From the NCBI GenBank assembly GCA_005879585.1, contig VBKG01000344.1, positions 1 to 40,209 of the forward strand: a DNA stretch of 40,209 bases. The letters are read 5' to 3'. The position numbers and the translations under genes were made by a program. This document shows, one piece after another, positions 15,629 to 22,070 of the stretch; position 1 is the first letter of the stretch; each line of letters opens with the position of its first letter. The DNA is from Deltaproteobacteria bacterium. GTDB taxonomy: Bacteria; Desulfobacterota; Binatia; DP-6. The notes beneath the pieces were generated by a model that searched no databases, was not told the DNA's origin, and saw only the letters and a program-made list of their open reading frames with translations.

Positions 15629-16444
15629 ATGGCGCGAGGGGTCGTAGTCATCCCTCGGGTCGGCGCCGCGAAGCGGCGTGCCCGGCGGAACGGACACGGC
15701 CTGATGGCAACCAGCAAACACCTCGATCCCGAGCCGCGGCAGGACGTCGCCGGCGACGGCGGGAACGGCCCGCGCGCGCGCGGCACACGAACCGGAGCGG
15801 CCCTGGTGCCGATCCAGGAGAAGGTGCTGGCCGAGATCGGCCACGAGCTCGGGAACTTTTTCCACAAGCTCTACTACTGGTCCGATTTCCTCCAGGAGTC
15901 GCCCGGACGGACGTCGGCCGACGCGACCGCGGTGCAGATGCTCGAGCGCACCATTCGCAACCTCGAGGAGTTCCTCAAGGTTTCGTTCGAGTACTTCCAC
16001 CCGACGCAGCTCGCGTGTATGCGGATGGGCACCGCGGAGCTCGTCGACGCGGTACTCGTGCAGCTGCGCGCGCAGCTGAACGGCACACCGGTCACGGTCG
16101 CCGACGGCGGCGACTGGCGAGACGGCGGCGTCATGGTCGACCCGAGCCGTTTCTCGCAGGCCCTCGGCGTCGCCGTGCGCCATCTCGTCGACCGGCTGGG
16201 TGCGGAGAGTGCGCTCGCGATCGCCTTCCGCCGTGCGTCGCGGGACGGCCATCCCGGTCTCGAGGTCGACTTCCAGCTGAGCCGTCCGAGCGAAGCGCCC
16301 GCGCTCCTGCAGACCGGAGCGGCAGGCATGGCCTGGGCCGTGGCGGAGAAGATCTTCATGCTCCACGGCGGCGAGTTGCTCGAATCCACGATCGGCCCCG
16401 ACGACAAGAGCGTGACGCTCTTCCTGCCGTTGGATCCGTCATGA
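15629..16444 (+). CDS. Histidine-kinase-like protein lacking a sensor domain
   Basis: The 271-residue protein starts at ATG 15629, with GGAGG three bases upstream; ATG 15704 is a second option. A disordered basic N terminus (about 1-55) is followed by a dimerisation/phosphoacceptor-like helix 'EIGHELGNFFHKLYYW', with the candidate phospho-His at 72. The C-terminal half resembles a HATPase fold: a diverged N-box region ('VDPSRFSQALGVAVRHLVD'), then 'GMAWAVAEKIFMLHGGEL' in the G2 position and 'SVTLFLPL' as the last strand. The classical N-box Asn and a clear DxGxG are missing. No transmembrane or PAS/GAF domain is present. It overlaps the NtrC-like gene region and is its likely partner, as kinase, phosphatase or phosphotransfer protein. 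Confidence 0.75.
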   Translation: MARGVVVIPRVGAAKRRARRNGHGLMATSKHLDPEPRQDVAGDGGNGPRARGTRTGAALVPIQEKVLAEIGHELGNFFHKLYYWSDFLQESPGRTSADATAVQMLERTIRNLEEFLKVSFEYFHPTQLACMRMGTAELVDAVLVQLRAQLNGTPVTVADGGDWRDGGVMVDPSRFSQALGVAVRHLVDRLGAESALAIAFRRASRDGHPGLEVDFQLSRPSEAPALLQTGAAGMAWAVAEKIFMLHGGELLESTIGPDDKSVTLFLPLDPS

Positions 16445-16458
16445 CGCGAGGTCTTCCG

Positions 16459-17892
16459 ATGGAAACGCGCATCCTCATCGTCGACGACGACCCTTTCATC
16501 TGTCGCCAGCTCGAGGAGCTGTACACCTCGCAGCAGTACGCCGTGTCGACGGCGCCGAACGCCACCGAGGCGCTCAAGCTGCTCGGCGAGCACGAGTTCT
16601 CGCTCGCCGTCGTGGATCTCAAGATCCCGGGCACGGACGGCATCGGTCTCACCCGCGAGATCCGCGACCGCTGGCCCGACCTCGACGTGATCATGATCAC
16701 CGGCTACGCGAGCATCAAAGGCGCCGTCGAGGCGATCAAGCAGGGCGCCAGCGACTACATCACCAAGCCCTTCCAGAAGGAGGAGATCCTCCTCGCCACC
16801 GAGAAGGTGCTCGAGAAGCGCCGGCTCCTCGACGAGATCAACTACCTGCGCAGCCAGCTCTCGGACCGCTACTCGTTCGCGAACATGGTGAGCCGCAACC
16901 GCGTGATGCACGAGATCTTCGAGACGATCAGCGTGCTCGCCCAGAACGACGCCACCGTACTCATCTACGGCGAGTCCGGCACCGGCAAGGAGCTCGCGGC
17001 GCGCGCGATTCACTTCCAGGGAAAGCGCAAGAGCGGCCGCTTCGTCGCGATCAACTGCGCGGCCTTCCCCGACACGCTGCTCGAGAGCGAGCTCTTCGGC
17101 TACGAGCGGGGCGCGTTCACCGGCGCCGTCCACGACCGCGTCGGCAAGATCGAGCTGTCGAGCGGCGGCACGATGTTCCTGGACGAGATCGAGTCGATCT
17201 CGCTCAACATGCAGTTGAAGCTGCTGCGTGTGCTCGAGGAGCGCGAGCTCGAGAAGCTTGGCTCGAACCGCCGCATCAAAGTGAACATGCGCATCATCTG
17301 CGCCACGAACATGGACCTGGCGCAGGCCGTGGCCGAGGGGCGGATGCGCGAGGACTTCTACTACCGCATCAACGTCGTGCCGATGCGCATCCCGCCGCTG
17401 CGCGAGCGCATCGAGGACATCCCGCTGCTCGTCGGGGAGTTCCTCCGGAACTCCGAGATGTCGCGCGAGAAGGGCATCAACCGCCTCTCGAACAAGGCGC
17501 TGTCGCAGCTCATGAGCTATGGGTGGGCCGGCAACGTCCGCGAGCTCGGCAACGTGATCGAGCGGGCGATCCTCCGCACCAGCGGCCCGGTCATCCGCGA
17601 AGTCGATCTCCCTGGCCACAGTGGTGTCAGCAAGGAAGCGGTGAACGGCAACGGCCGCCACACGAGCTACGACTACGAGGTGCCGCTGAAGGAGTATCTC
17701 CGCCGCGCGGAGAAGGACTACCTGACGCACGTGCTGCGCAAGTATCGCGGCGGCATCAACCTGTCCGCCAAGCACTCGCTGGTCGACGCCGCGACGCTGC
17801 ACCGCAAGATGAAGCTCCACGGGCTGCGCCGCGAGGAGTATCGGCTGCGCGGCAAGATGGACAGCGCGGAGAGCCTCGTCAGCAACGCCTGA
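16459..17892 (+). CDS. NtrC-family sigma-54-dependent response regulator
   Basis: The 477-residue protein has a receiver domain (phosphoacceptor Asp53 in 'VVDLKIPGTDG', Lys103 in 'ITKPF') and an AAA+ domain with Walker A GESGTGKE (171-178), the sigma-54-contacting GAFTGA loop (219-224) and Walker B 'GGTMFLDE'. The arginine-finger region is 'REDFYYRINVVPMRIPPLRER'. A Fis-type HTH ends it ('NLSAKHSLVDAATLHRKMKL'). All key residues are intact, so it should activate sigma-54 promoters when phosphorylated. The receiver and linker resemble PrsR-type regulators of exosortase-linked EPS loci. ATG 16459 has GAGG eight bases upstream; ATG 16441 overlaps the kinase-like stop (ATGA). Its targets probably include the promoters at 15191 and 18194. 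Confidence 0.93.
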   Translation: METRILIVDDDPFICRQLEELYTSQQYAVSTAPNATEALKLLGEHEFSLAVVDLKIPGTDGIGLTREIRDRWPDLDVIMITGYASIKGAVEAIKQGASDYITKPFQKEEILLATEKVLEKRRLLDEINYLRSQLSDRYSFANMVSRNRVMHEIFETISVLAQNDATVLIYGESGTGKELAARAIHFQGKRKSGRFVAINCAAFPDTLLESELFGYERGAFTGAVHDRVGKIELSSGGTMFLDEIESISLNMQLKLLRVLEERELEKLGSNRRIKVNMRIICATNMDLAQAVAEGRMREDFYYRINVVPMRIPPLRERIEDIPLLVGEFLRNSEMSREKGINRLSNKALSQLMSYGWAGNVRELGNVIERAILRTSGPVIREVDLPGHSGVSKEAVNGNGRHTSYDYEVPLKEYLRRAEKDYLTHVLRKYRGGINLSAKHSLVDAATLHRKMKLHGLRREEYRLRGKMDSAESLVSNA

Positions 17893-17964
17893 GCGGGCCG
17901 CCGCTCGGCGGTTCTTCCTCGCCGGCGTGCACGCCTGCGGGCGTCCTCGCGCGTTCGCCAGACG

Positions 17965-18013
17965 TCGTGCAGAACGGCGACACGGTGCCGCGGCACCGCG
18001 TGCGCCTGCACGA
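17965..18013. repeat. Nested inverted repeats downstream of the NtrC-like gene
   Basis: TCGTGCAG (17965-17972) is the exact complement of CTGCACGA (18006-18013). Between them lies a perfect 16-bp palindrome, CGGTGCCGCGGCACCG (17983-17998). The structure could fold as a terminator-like hairpin for the preceding gene or form an activator site about 230 bp upstream of the second sigma-54 start. It sits in a 336-bp gene-free stretch (17893-18228) in which I see no gene. Confidence 0.45.
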
Positions 18014-18086
18014 TCCGACGCCTCTGCAACGGTCGCCCTCCCTTCCGACGGGCACCGGACCCGGCCGCACCGAGCCGGCAGCGAGC

Positions 18087-18103
18087 CTGCACGAGCGGTG
18101 CAG
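18087..18103. promoter_or_regulatory. Candidate activator-binding dyad upstream of the second sigma-54 promoter
   Basis: CTGCAC and GTGCAG are perfect 6-bp arms around a 5-bp spacer, 17 bp in all. This is the same geometry as the dyad at 15109-15125. Its centre is about 125 bp upstream of the predicted start at 18220. It contains the CTGCACGA octamer also present in the nested repeat at 18006. It is predicted from sequence symmetry only. Confidence 0.4.
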
Positions 18104-18193
18104 TGGTGCGAGAGGCGACCCTCGTTCGGGGGGTTCCCGAAGCCCGAAAGGCGAGGGAAATCAACGACCTCTGCCTCGCCACAGCACTCTCCG

Positions 18194-18209
18194 TGGCATT
18201 GAAATTGCA
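18194..18209 (+). promoter_or_regulatory. Sigma-54 (-24/-12) promoter of the main EPS operon
   Basis: TGGCATTGAAATTGCA has the invariant GG (18195-18196) and GC (18207-18208) at correct spacing, with a perfect TTGCA. It differs from consensus only at positions six and seven of the 16-mer. The predicted start is near 18220, about nine bases before the NusG-like ATG. It shares the context CCGTGGCA with the promoter at 15191. Confidence 0.82.
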
Positions 18210-18228
18210 GCCCGCCGCTCCCCACCGT

Positions 18229-18738
18229 ATGGCAGTCGCCAATGCTCCAGACGTCCGCTTGGGGAACCTCCAGTGGTTCGTCGTGCGGACGAAAGCGAAG
18301 AAGGAGGACTACGCGGTGCAGCAGCTCGAGCGCCGCGGCGTCGCTGCCTTCCTGCCACGCGTCATCGAGTACGGGCGCGATCAAATCGCGCCGCTCTTTC
18401 CGGGCTATCTCTTCGTCCACATCGAGCTCCTGGCGCAGTACTACCGCGTCGTGTGGGCGCCCGGGGTCCGCAGCTTCGTCGCCTTCGGCGAGGTGCCGAC
18501 CCCGGTCCAGGACAACGTCGTTCACCTGATCCGCGAGAGCGCGATCGACGGCATCATCCGTCCGCTCTCACCGTTCAAGCCCGGCGACCGCGTGCAGATC
18601 AAGAGCGGGCCGTTCGCCGGGCTCGTGGCCATCATCCAGCGGCCATGCTCGCCACGCGGCCGGGTCAAAATCCTCCTCGACTTTCTCCGGCAGGGCATCA
18701 GCGCCGAGTTGCCGGTGGGACTGGTAGACCGAGTCTGA
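18229..18738 (+). CDS. NusG/RfaH-like specialised transcription elongation factor
   Basis: The 169-residue protein has an NGN domain (about 15-115: 'QWFVVRTKAKKEDYAVQQLE', 'FLPRV', 'APLFPGYLFVHIEL') and a KOW-type C-terminal domain ('FKPGDRVQIKSGPFAGLVAI'). It is a NusG paralogue of the RfaH/LoaP/UpxY kind, which are typically encoded at the head of long polysaccharide operons and suppress premature termination there. It is first gene behind the sigma-54 promoter at 18194 and directly precedes the export genes, which fits that role. ATG 18229 leaves a leader of only about nine bases with no ribosome site, so initiation may be nearly leaderless. The same frame is open upstream but without homology. 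Confidence 0.88.
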   Translation: MAVANAPDVRLGNLQWFVVRTKAKKEDYAVQQLERRGVAAFLPRVIEYGRDQIAPLFPGYLFVHIELLAQYYRVVWAPGVRSFVAFGEVPTPVQDNVVHLIRESAIDGIIRPLSPFKPGDRVQIKSGPFAGLVAIIQRPCSPRGRVKILLDFLRQGISAELPVGLVDRV

Positions 18739-18807
18739 AACTTTGCAGGTGGCGCCGCGTGAGCGGCGGTGCCGGCGGGCAGAGATGATCGGAGCGAACG
18801 AGAGAAC

Positions 18808-18820
18808 CCCGCAAAGCGGG
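18808..18820 (+). other. Small RNA hairpin in the leader after the NusG-like gene
   Basis: CCCGC-AAA-GCGGG forms a compact perfect hairpin within the 109-bp gap between the NusG-like gene and the Wza-like gene. Specialised NusG proteins can be recruited by nascent hairpins or ops-type elements in operon leaders, so this is a candidate site. A nearby GGCGGTGCC resembles ops (GGCGGTAGC) at seven of nine bases, weak evidence in GC-rich DNA. Confidence 0.3.
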
Positions 18821-18847
18821 CAACGGCGGAGCCACGAGCGGCGCACG

Positions 18848-19582
18848 ATGAAGTCCAACTCCCCTCTACGACGGACCGAGCGATTGGTCCCACGATTCTT
18901 GCTGCTGGCGGTCGCGGCCTGCGGGCTCGCCTGCGGCCACCGGCGGTCCGCCGCCTCCCCGGCGGCGGCACTGCTCCCTCCCCCGGCGCGCGAGCCGGGG
19001 CCGGCCTATCGCATCCAGCTCGGGGACGAGATGGACGTCAAGTTCCTCTACCAGCCCGACATGAACGAGCACGTGCCCGTCCGGCCCGACGGACGGATCT
19101 CGCTACCGGCGACGGGCGAGATCGCGGTCGTGGGGATGACGCCGCCCGATCTCGAGCACCTGATCATCGAGCGGAGCTCGGCACACCTCCGCGATCCGCA
19201 GGTATCGGTCATCATCACGAAGCTCGGCGAGCAACGCGTCTACATCGGCGGCGAGGTGAGCCGTCCGGGGTACGTCATCCTCGCCTCCGACATGACGCCG
19301 CTCCAGGCCGTGCTCCAGTGCGGCGGCTTCAGGAAGACCGCGAAGCTCGACAGCGTCCTTCTCCTGACCCCCGGCGCCGACGGGAAGTTCAGCGCGGCCC
19401 GCGTCGACATGGGGCAGGTCGTCGAGCACGGCGTGCCGGAGCGCGTCCGGCTGCACCCGAACGACGTCGTCTTCGTCCCGGCGACGTGGATCTCCGACAT
19501 GGATGACGTCGTCGATGCGTACGTGCGCGGGTTGATTCCGGCGCTGCCGCGCGTCGGCGTGGGGTATTCGCTCTCGCAGTAG
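18848..19582 (+). CDS. Wza-like polysaccharide export lipoprotein
   Basis: The 244-residue protein has a signal with lipobox-like cysteines ('LLLAVAACGLACG'). A polysaccharide-export (Poly_export) domain follows ('YRIQLGDEMDVKFLYQPDMN', 'VRPDGRISLPATGEI', 'LRDPQVSVII'), then an SLBB domain ('RVYIGGEVSRPGYVIL', 'TPLQAVLQCGGF'). This matches short outer-membrane export proteins of Wzx/Wzy and exosortase-associated EPS systems. It should form the periplasmic/outer-membrane exit for the polymer, working with the chain-length protein that follows 10 bp later. ATG 18848 was chosen for the signal peptide; ATG 18785 would add an unlikely charged extension. Confidence 0.9.
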   Translation: MKSNSPLRRTERLVPRFLLLAVAACGLACGHRRSAASPAAALLPPPAREPGPAYRIQLGDEMDVKFLYQPDMNEHVPVRPDGRISLPATGEIAVVGMTPPDLEHLIIERSSAHLRDPQVSVIITKLGEQRVYIGGEVSRPGYVILASDMTPLQAVLQCGGFRKTAKLDSVLLLTPGADGKFSAARVDMGQVVEHGVPERVRLHPNDVVFVPATWISDMDDVVDAYVRGLIPALPRVGVGYSLSQ

Positions 19583-19592
19583 GCGGAACACG

Positions 19593-21086
19593 ATGGCAAC
19601 CCTCCAGACCCTGCCCGAAGCCGCGGCGCTGTTCCCGGCGAACGGAATGTCCGGCTCGCCGGCCCTGGCCGCGCGGAGCTTCTTCTACTCGGTCTTCAAG
19701 CACCGTCGCCTGGTCGTCGGCGTCTTCCTGCTGGTGTTCTTGGCGTCGGCCCTGATGGCGGTGCTGCGGCCGCGGACGTGGCGCGCCGCCACGAAGGTGC
19801 TGGTGAAGGTCGGTGAGGCGGTGCAGCTCGCACCGGCGGAGGCGCCGTCCCGCAGCGTCAACGTGCCCCTCAACCCGGACGTGGTCGCCGGCGAGGCGGA
19901 GATCGTGAAGAGCCGGCAGGTGCTCGAGGAGGCGGTCGTCCGCGTCGGGATCAAGCCCGAGTCCGGCATCAGCATGGCCGAGATGATCAGCAAGATGCAG
20001 TTGGCGCTTGCCGTCGCGCCGGCGCCCGGCTCGAACGTGCTCCAGATCAGCTACCTCGGGCGCAACCCGGAGCGCGCGGCGCACCTGGTCAACACGCTCA
20101 CCGACGTCTACGTCGAGCACCACAACAAGGCGTACGCCAACGAGGGCATTCACTCGTTCTACGCCGATCAGCTCCGCATCCTCGAGTCGGAGATGAAGGC
20201 CGCCCAGCACCGCCTGCGGGGGTACCTCCGGCGGACGAAGGTCGTCGACGTCGACCAGGAGATCCACATCCTCAACCAGGACCTCCAGGACGCCGACAAG
20301 AGCCTGCGCGGCCACCGCGAGAAGATCGGCGGCGCGGAACGGAAGCTCGTCGAGGTGACGGCGCAGCTCGGCCGCACGCCGTCCCACGTGCCGTACTCGG
20401 AGGAGTACCGGGCCAACCCGACGATCCAGACCTTCAAGGATCGGCTCGCGGGGCTCGAGATCGAGCGCTATCAGGCGCTCCAGCGCTACCAGCCCGACGA
20501 TCGCCACATCCGCGACAAGGAAGAGGAGATCGCCAACGTGCGCGCGCGGCTCCGCGAGGAGAAGGACCGCGTGCTGAACGTCGAGACCCTGCAGGAGAAC
20601 TCGATCTACCGCGAGCTCCAGCGCAACCAGCTGACGATCGAGGCCGCCCTCGCCGACCTGCGCGAACGGGCGGCGCCGATGGCCGAGCACGTGACCGAGC
20701 TCAAGAAGCGCGTGCACCAGCTCCGCGATCAGCGCTTCATGATCAACAACCTGAAGCAGGTCGCGGACGAGAAGGCGTATGCGTTCGACCTCTACTGGCG
20801 GAAGCAGGAAGAGGCCCGCATCAGCGAGGCCATGAAGACGCAGAGCATCGTCAACGTGACCGTCGTCGAACGGGCGACGGCGCCACTCGAGCCCGAGAAC
20901 GGGCTCCTGATGCCGTTGCTGATCGGCCTCATGAGCGGGCTCCTCGTCGGCGCTGGCATGGCGATCGCGGTCGAGTACCTGAACCGCCGGCTTCGTTTCG
21001 AGGAAGAGGTCGAACGCTACCTCGAGCTGCCCGTGCTCGCGGTCATTCCCGAGCTGCACACGGCCCCGGACGTCGCGCACGGCTAG
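19593..21086 (+). CDS. Wzz-like polysaccharide chain-length determinant protein
   Basis: The 497-residue protein has a first membrane helix (about 41-58), a long periplasmic region with coiled coil (about 180-400, including 'ESEMKAAQHRLRGYLRR' and 'LRDQRFMINNLKQVADEKAY'), and a second helix (about 440-465). A short cytoplasmic tail follows ('LNRRLRFEEEVERYLELPVL'). It is the polysaccharide co-polymerase type found in exosortase-associated and other EPS loci, without a fused kinase domain. The tail '..ELPVLAVIPEL' is the segment that normally contacts the BY-kinase partner encoded next. It controls chain length and couples polymerisation to export. Confidence 0.9.
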   Translation: MATLQTLPEAAALFPANGMSGSPALAARSFFYSVFKHRRLVVGVFLLVFLASALMAVLRPRTWRAATKVLVKVGEAVQLAPAEAPSRSVNVPLNPDVVAGEAEIVKSRQVLEEAVVRVGIKPESGISMAEMISKMQLALAVAPAPGSNVLQISYLGRNPERAAHLVNTLTDVYVEHHNKAYANEGIHSFYADQLRILESEMKAAQHRLRGYLRRTKVVDVDQEIHILNQDLQDADKSLRGHREKIGGAERKLVEVTAQLGRTPSHVPYSEEYRANPTIQTFKDRLAGLEIERYQALQRYQPDDRHIRDKEEEIANVRARLREEKDRVLNVETLQENSIYRELQRNQLTIEAALADLRERAAPMAEHVTELKKRVHQLRDQRFMINNLKQVADEKAYAFDLYWRKQEEARISEAMKTQSIVNVTVVERATAPLEPENGLLMPLLIGLMSGLLVGAGMAIAVEYLNRRLRFEEEVERYLELPVLAVIPELHTAPDVAHG

Positions 21087-21099
21087 GAGCGGAGGGACC

Positions 21100-21942
21100 A
21101 TGAGCCGCATCTACGACGCCTTGAAGAAGCTCGAGGCAGAGCGCCGCGGCGCCAAGGGCAACGGGCACAACGGCGGGAACGGCGGGAACGGCGGGAGCGG
21201 CAACGGCAAGCGGAACGGCAACGGGCGCTCGCGCTGGCGGTGGCGCTTCGGTCGGACGCAGCGGCGCGAGGCCGAGCCGCGCGTCGCCCTCGATTTCCGC
21301 CTGGGCCCCGAGGTCGAGGAGGCCTACCAGCGGCTCGGCACGAACCTGCTCGTCGCCCCCGGTCCCGACGCGCCGCCGGTCCCGCGGCTGCTCGGCGTGG
21401 CCGCGTCACGCCACGGCGAGGGGACGACGACCACCGTCGCGGTCTTCGCGTCGATCCTGGTGCGCCGGCGCAGCGGCCGGGTGGCGGTCGTCGAGGCAAA
21501 CCTCCGGACGCCGAGCTGCGATGCCGTCTTCGGCGTGGCGCGCAACGGCGGGTTCGCGGAGCTGATCGAGGGCCGCGCCGAGCTGCCCGCGGTCGTGCAG
21601 AACACGGCCATCCCGAACCTCTTCGTGATCACGAGCGGCCAGACGGCGCTCGGCCCGTCGGCCCTGTTCGACTCCGACGGGGTGGCCGTCGCGCTCACGA
21701 AGCTGCGCGAGGCGTTCGACTTCGTCCTCTTCGACCTCGCGCCCGTCAACGTCTACAGCGACGCGTCGATCCTGGCGCCGCGACTCGACGCCGCGCTGAT
21801 CGTGATCGAGGCCGATCGCACCCGCATTCCGGACGTCGAGCGCACGCGGCGGACGCTCGAGCGGGTCGGCGTCCGTCTCGTCGGCTCGGTCCTGAACCGC
21901 CGGCGCGACTACATCCCCGCCTTCATCGAAGAGCTGCTCTAG
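21100..21942 (+). CDS. CpsD/BY-kinase-like ATPase with degraded nucleotide-binding motifs
   Basis: The 280-residue protein begins 'MSRIYDALKKLEAERRG', typical of exosortase/EPS-associated CpsD-type proteins. A Gly/Asn-rich linker follows (residues 20-43), then a MinD/ParA-like domain. The Walker A position reads 'SRHGEGTTTTV' (103-113), with no Lys where PGEGKS/T is expected. The A' motif is 'VVEANLRTP', lacking the usual aspartates, and Walker B is 'FVLFDLAP'. There is no C-terminal tyrosine cluster. It probably folds like its family and may act as a regulatory partner of the chain-length protein, without kinase activity. A GGAG ribosome site precedes ATG 21100. Hairpins follow the stop. Confidence 0.85.
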   Translation: MSRIYDALKKLEAERRGAKGNGHNGGNGGNGGSGNGKRNGNGRSRWRWRFGRTQRREAEPRVALDFRLGPEVEEAYQRLGTNLLVAPGPDAPPVPRLLGVAASRHGEGTTTTVAVFASILVRRRSGRVAVVEANLRTPSCDAVFGVARNGGFAELIEGRAELPAVVQNTAIPNLFVITSGQTALGPSALFDSDGVAVALTKLREAFDFVLFDLAPVNVYSDASILAPRLDAALIVIEADRTRIPDVERTRRTLERVGVRLVGSVLNRRRDYIPAFIEELL

Positions 21943-21945
21943 ATT

Positions 21946-22062
21946 CGCGAGGGGCTCCGCCCCTCGCCCCGCCGGGCGAAGCCCGCCGGGTCCTCACTCC
22001 CCGCTCGCTTCGCTCGGCCGCGCGCGCGGCGCGCGCGGAGATTCGAACTCGAGTCGATTTCC
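21946..22062 (+). repeat. Tandem GC-rich inverted repeats between the CpsD-like and ligase genes
   Basis: The first, GCGAGGGGC-tcc-GCCCCTCGC (21946-21966), has 9-bp perfect arms. A second, around 21972-21990, contains GGGC-GAA-GCCC, and a third is a long GC/CG-alternating palindrome near 22018-22040. This is the only sizeable intercistronic gap inside the EPS operon. Such blocks resemble REP-like or attenuating hairpins, and without a U-tract a true terminator is not demonstrated. Confidence 0.5.
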
Positions 22063-22070
22063 TTTCCCGC

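Noticed and set aside
18733-18748. TTTGCA after the NusG-like gene as another sigma-54 promoter
   Set aside because: The position for the -24 GG reads GT, so the pattern fails.
18760-18778. GGCGGTGCC as an ops element for the NusG-like factor
   Set aside because: Two of nine bases differ from ops, including the central ones. In GC-rich DNA such a match is expected by chance.
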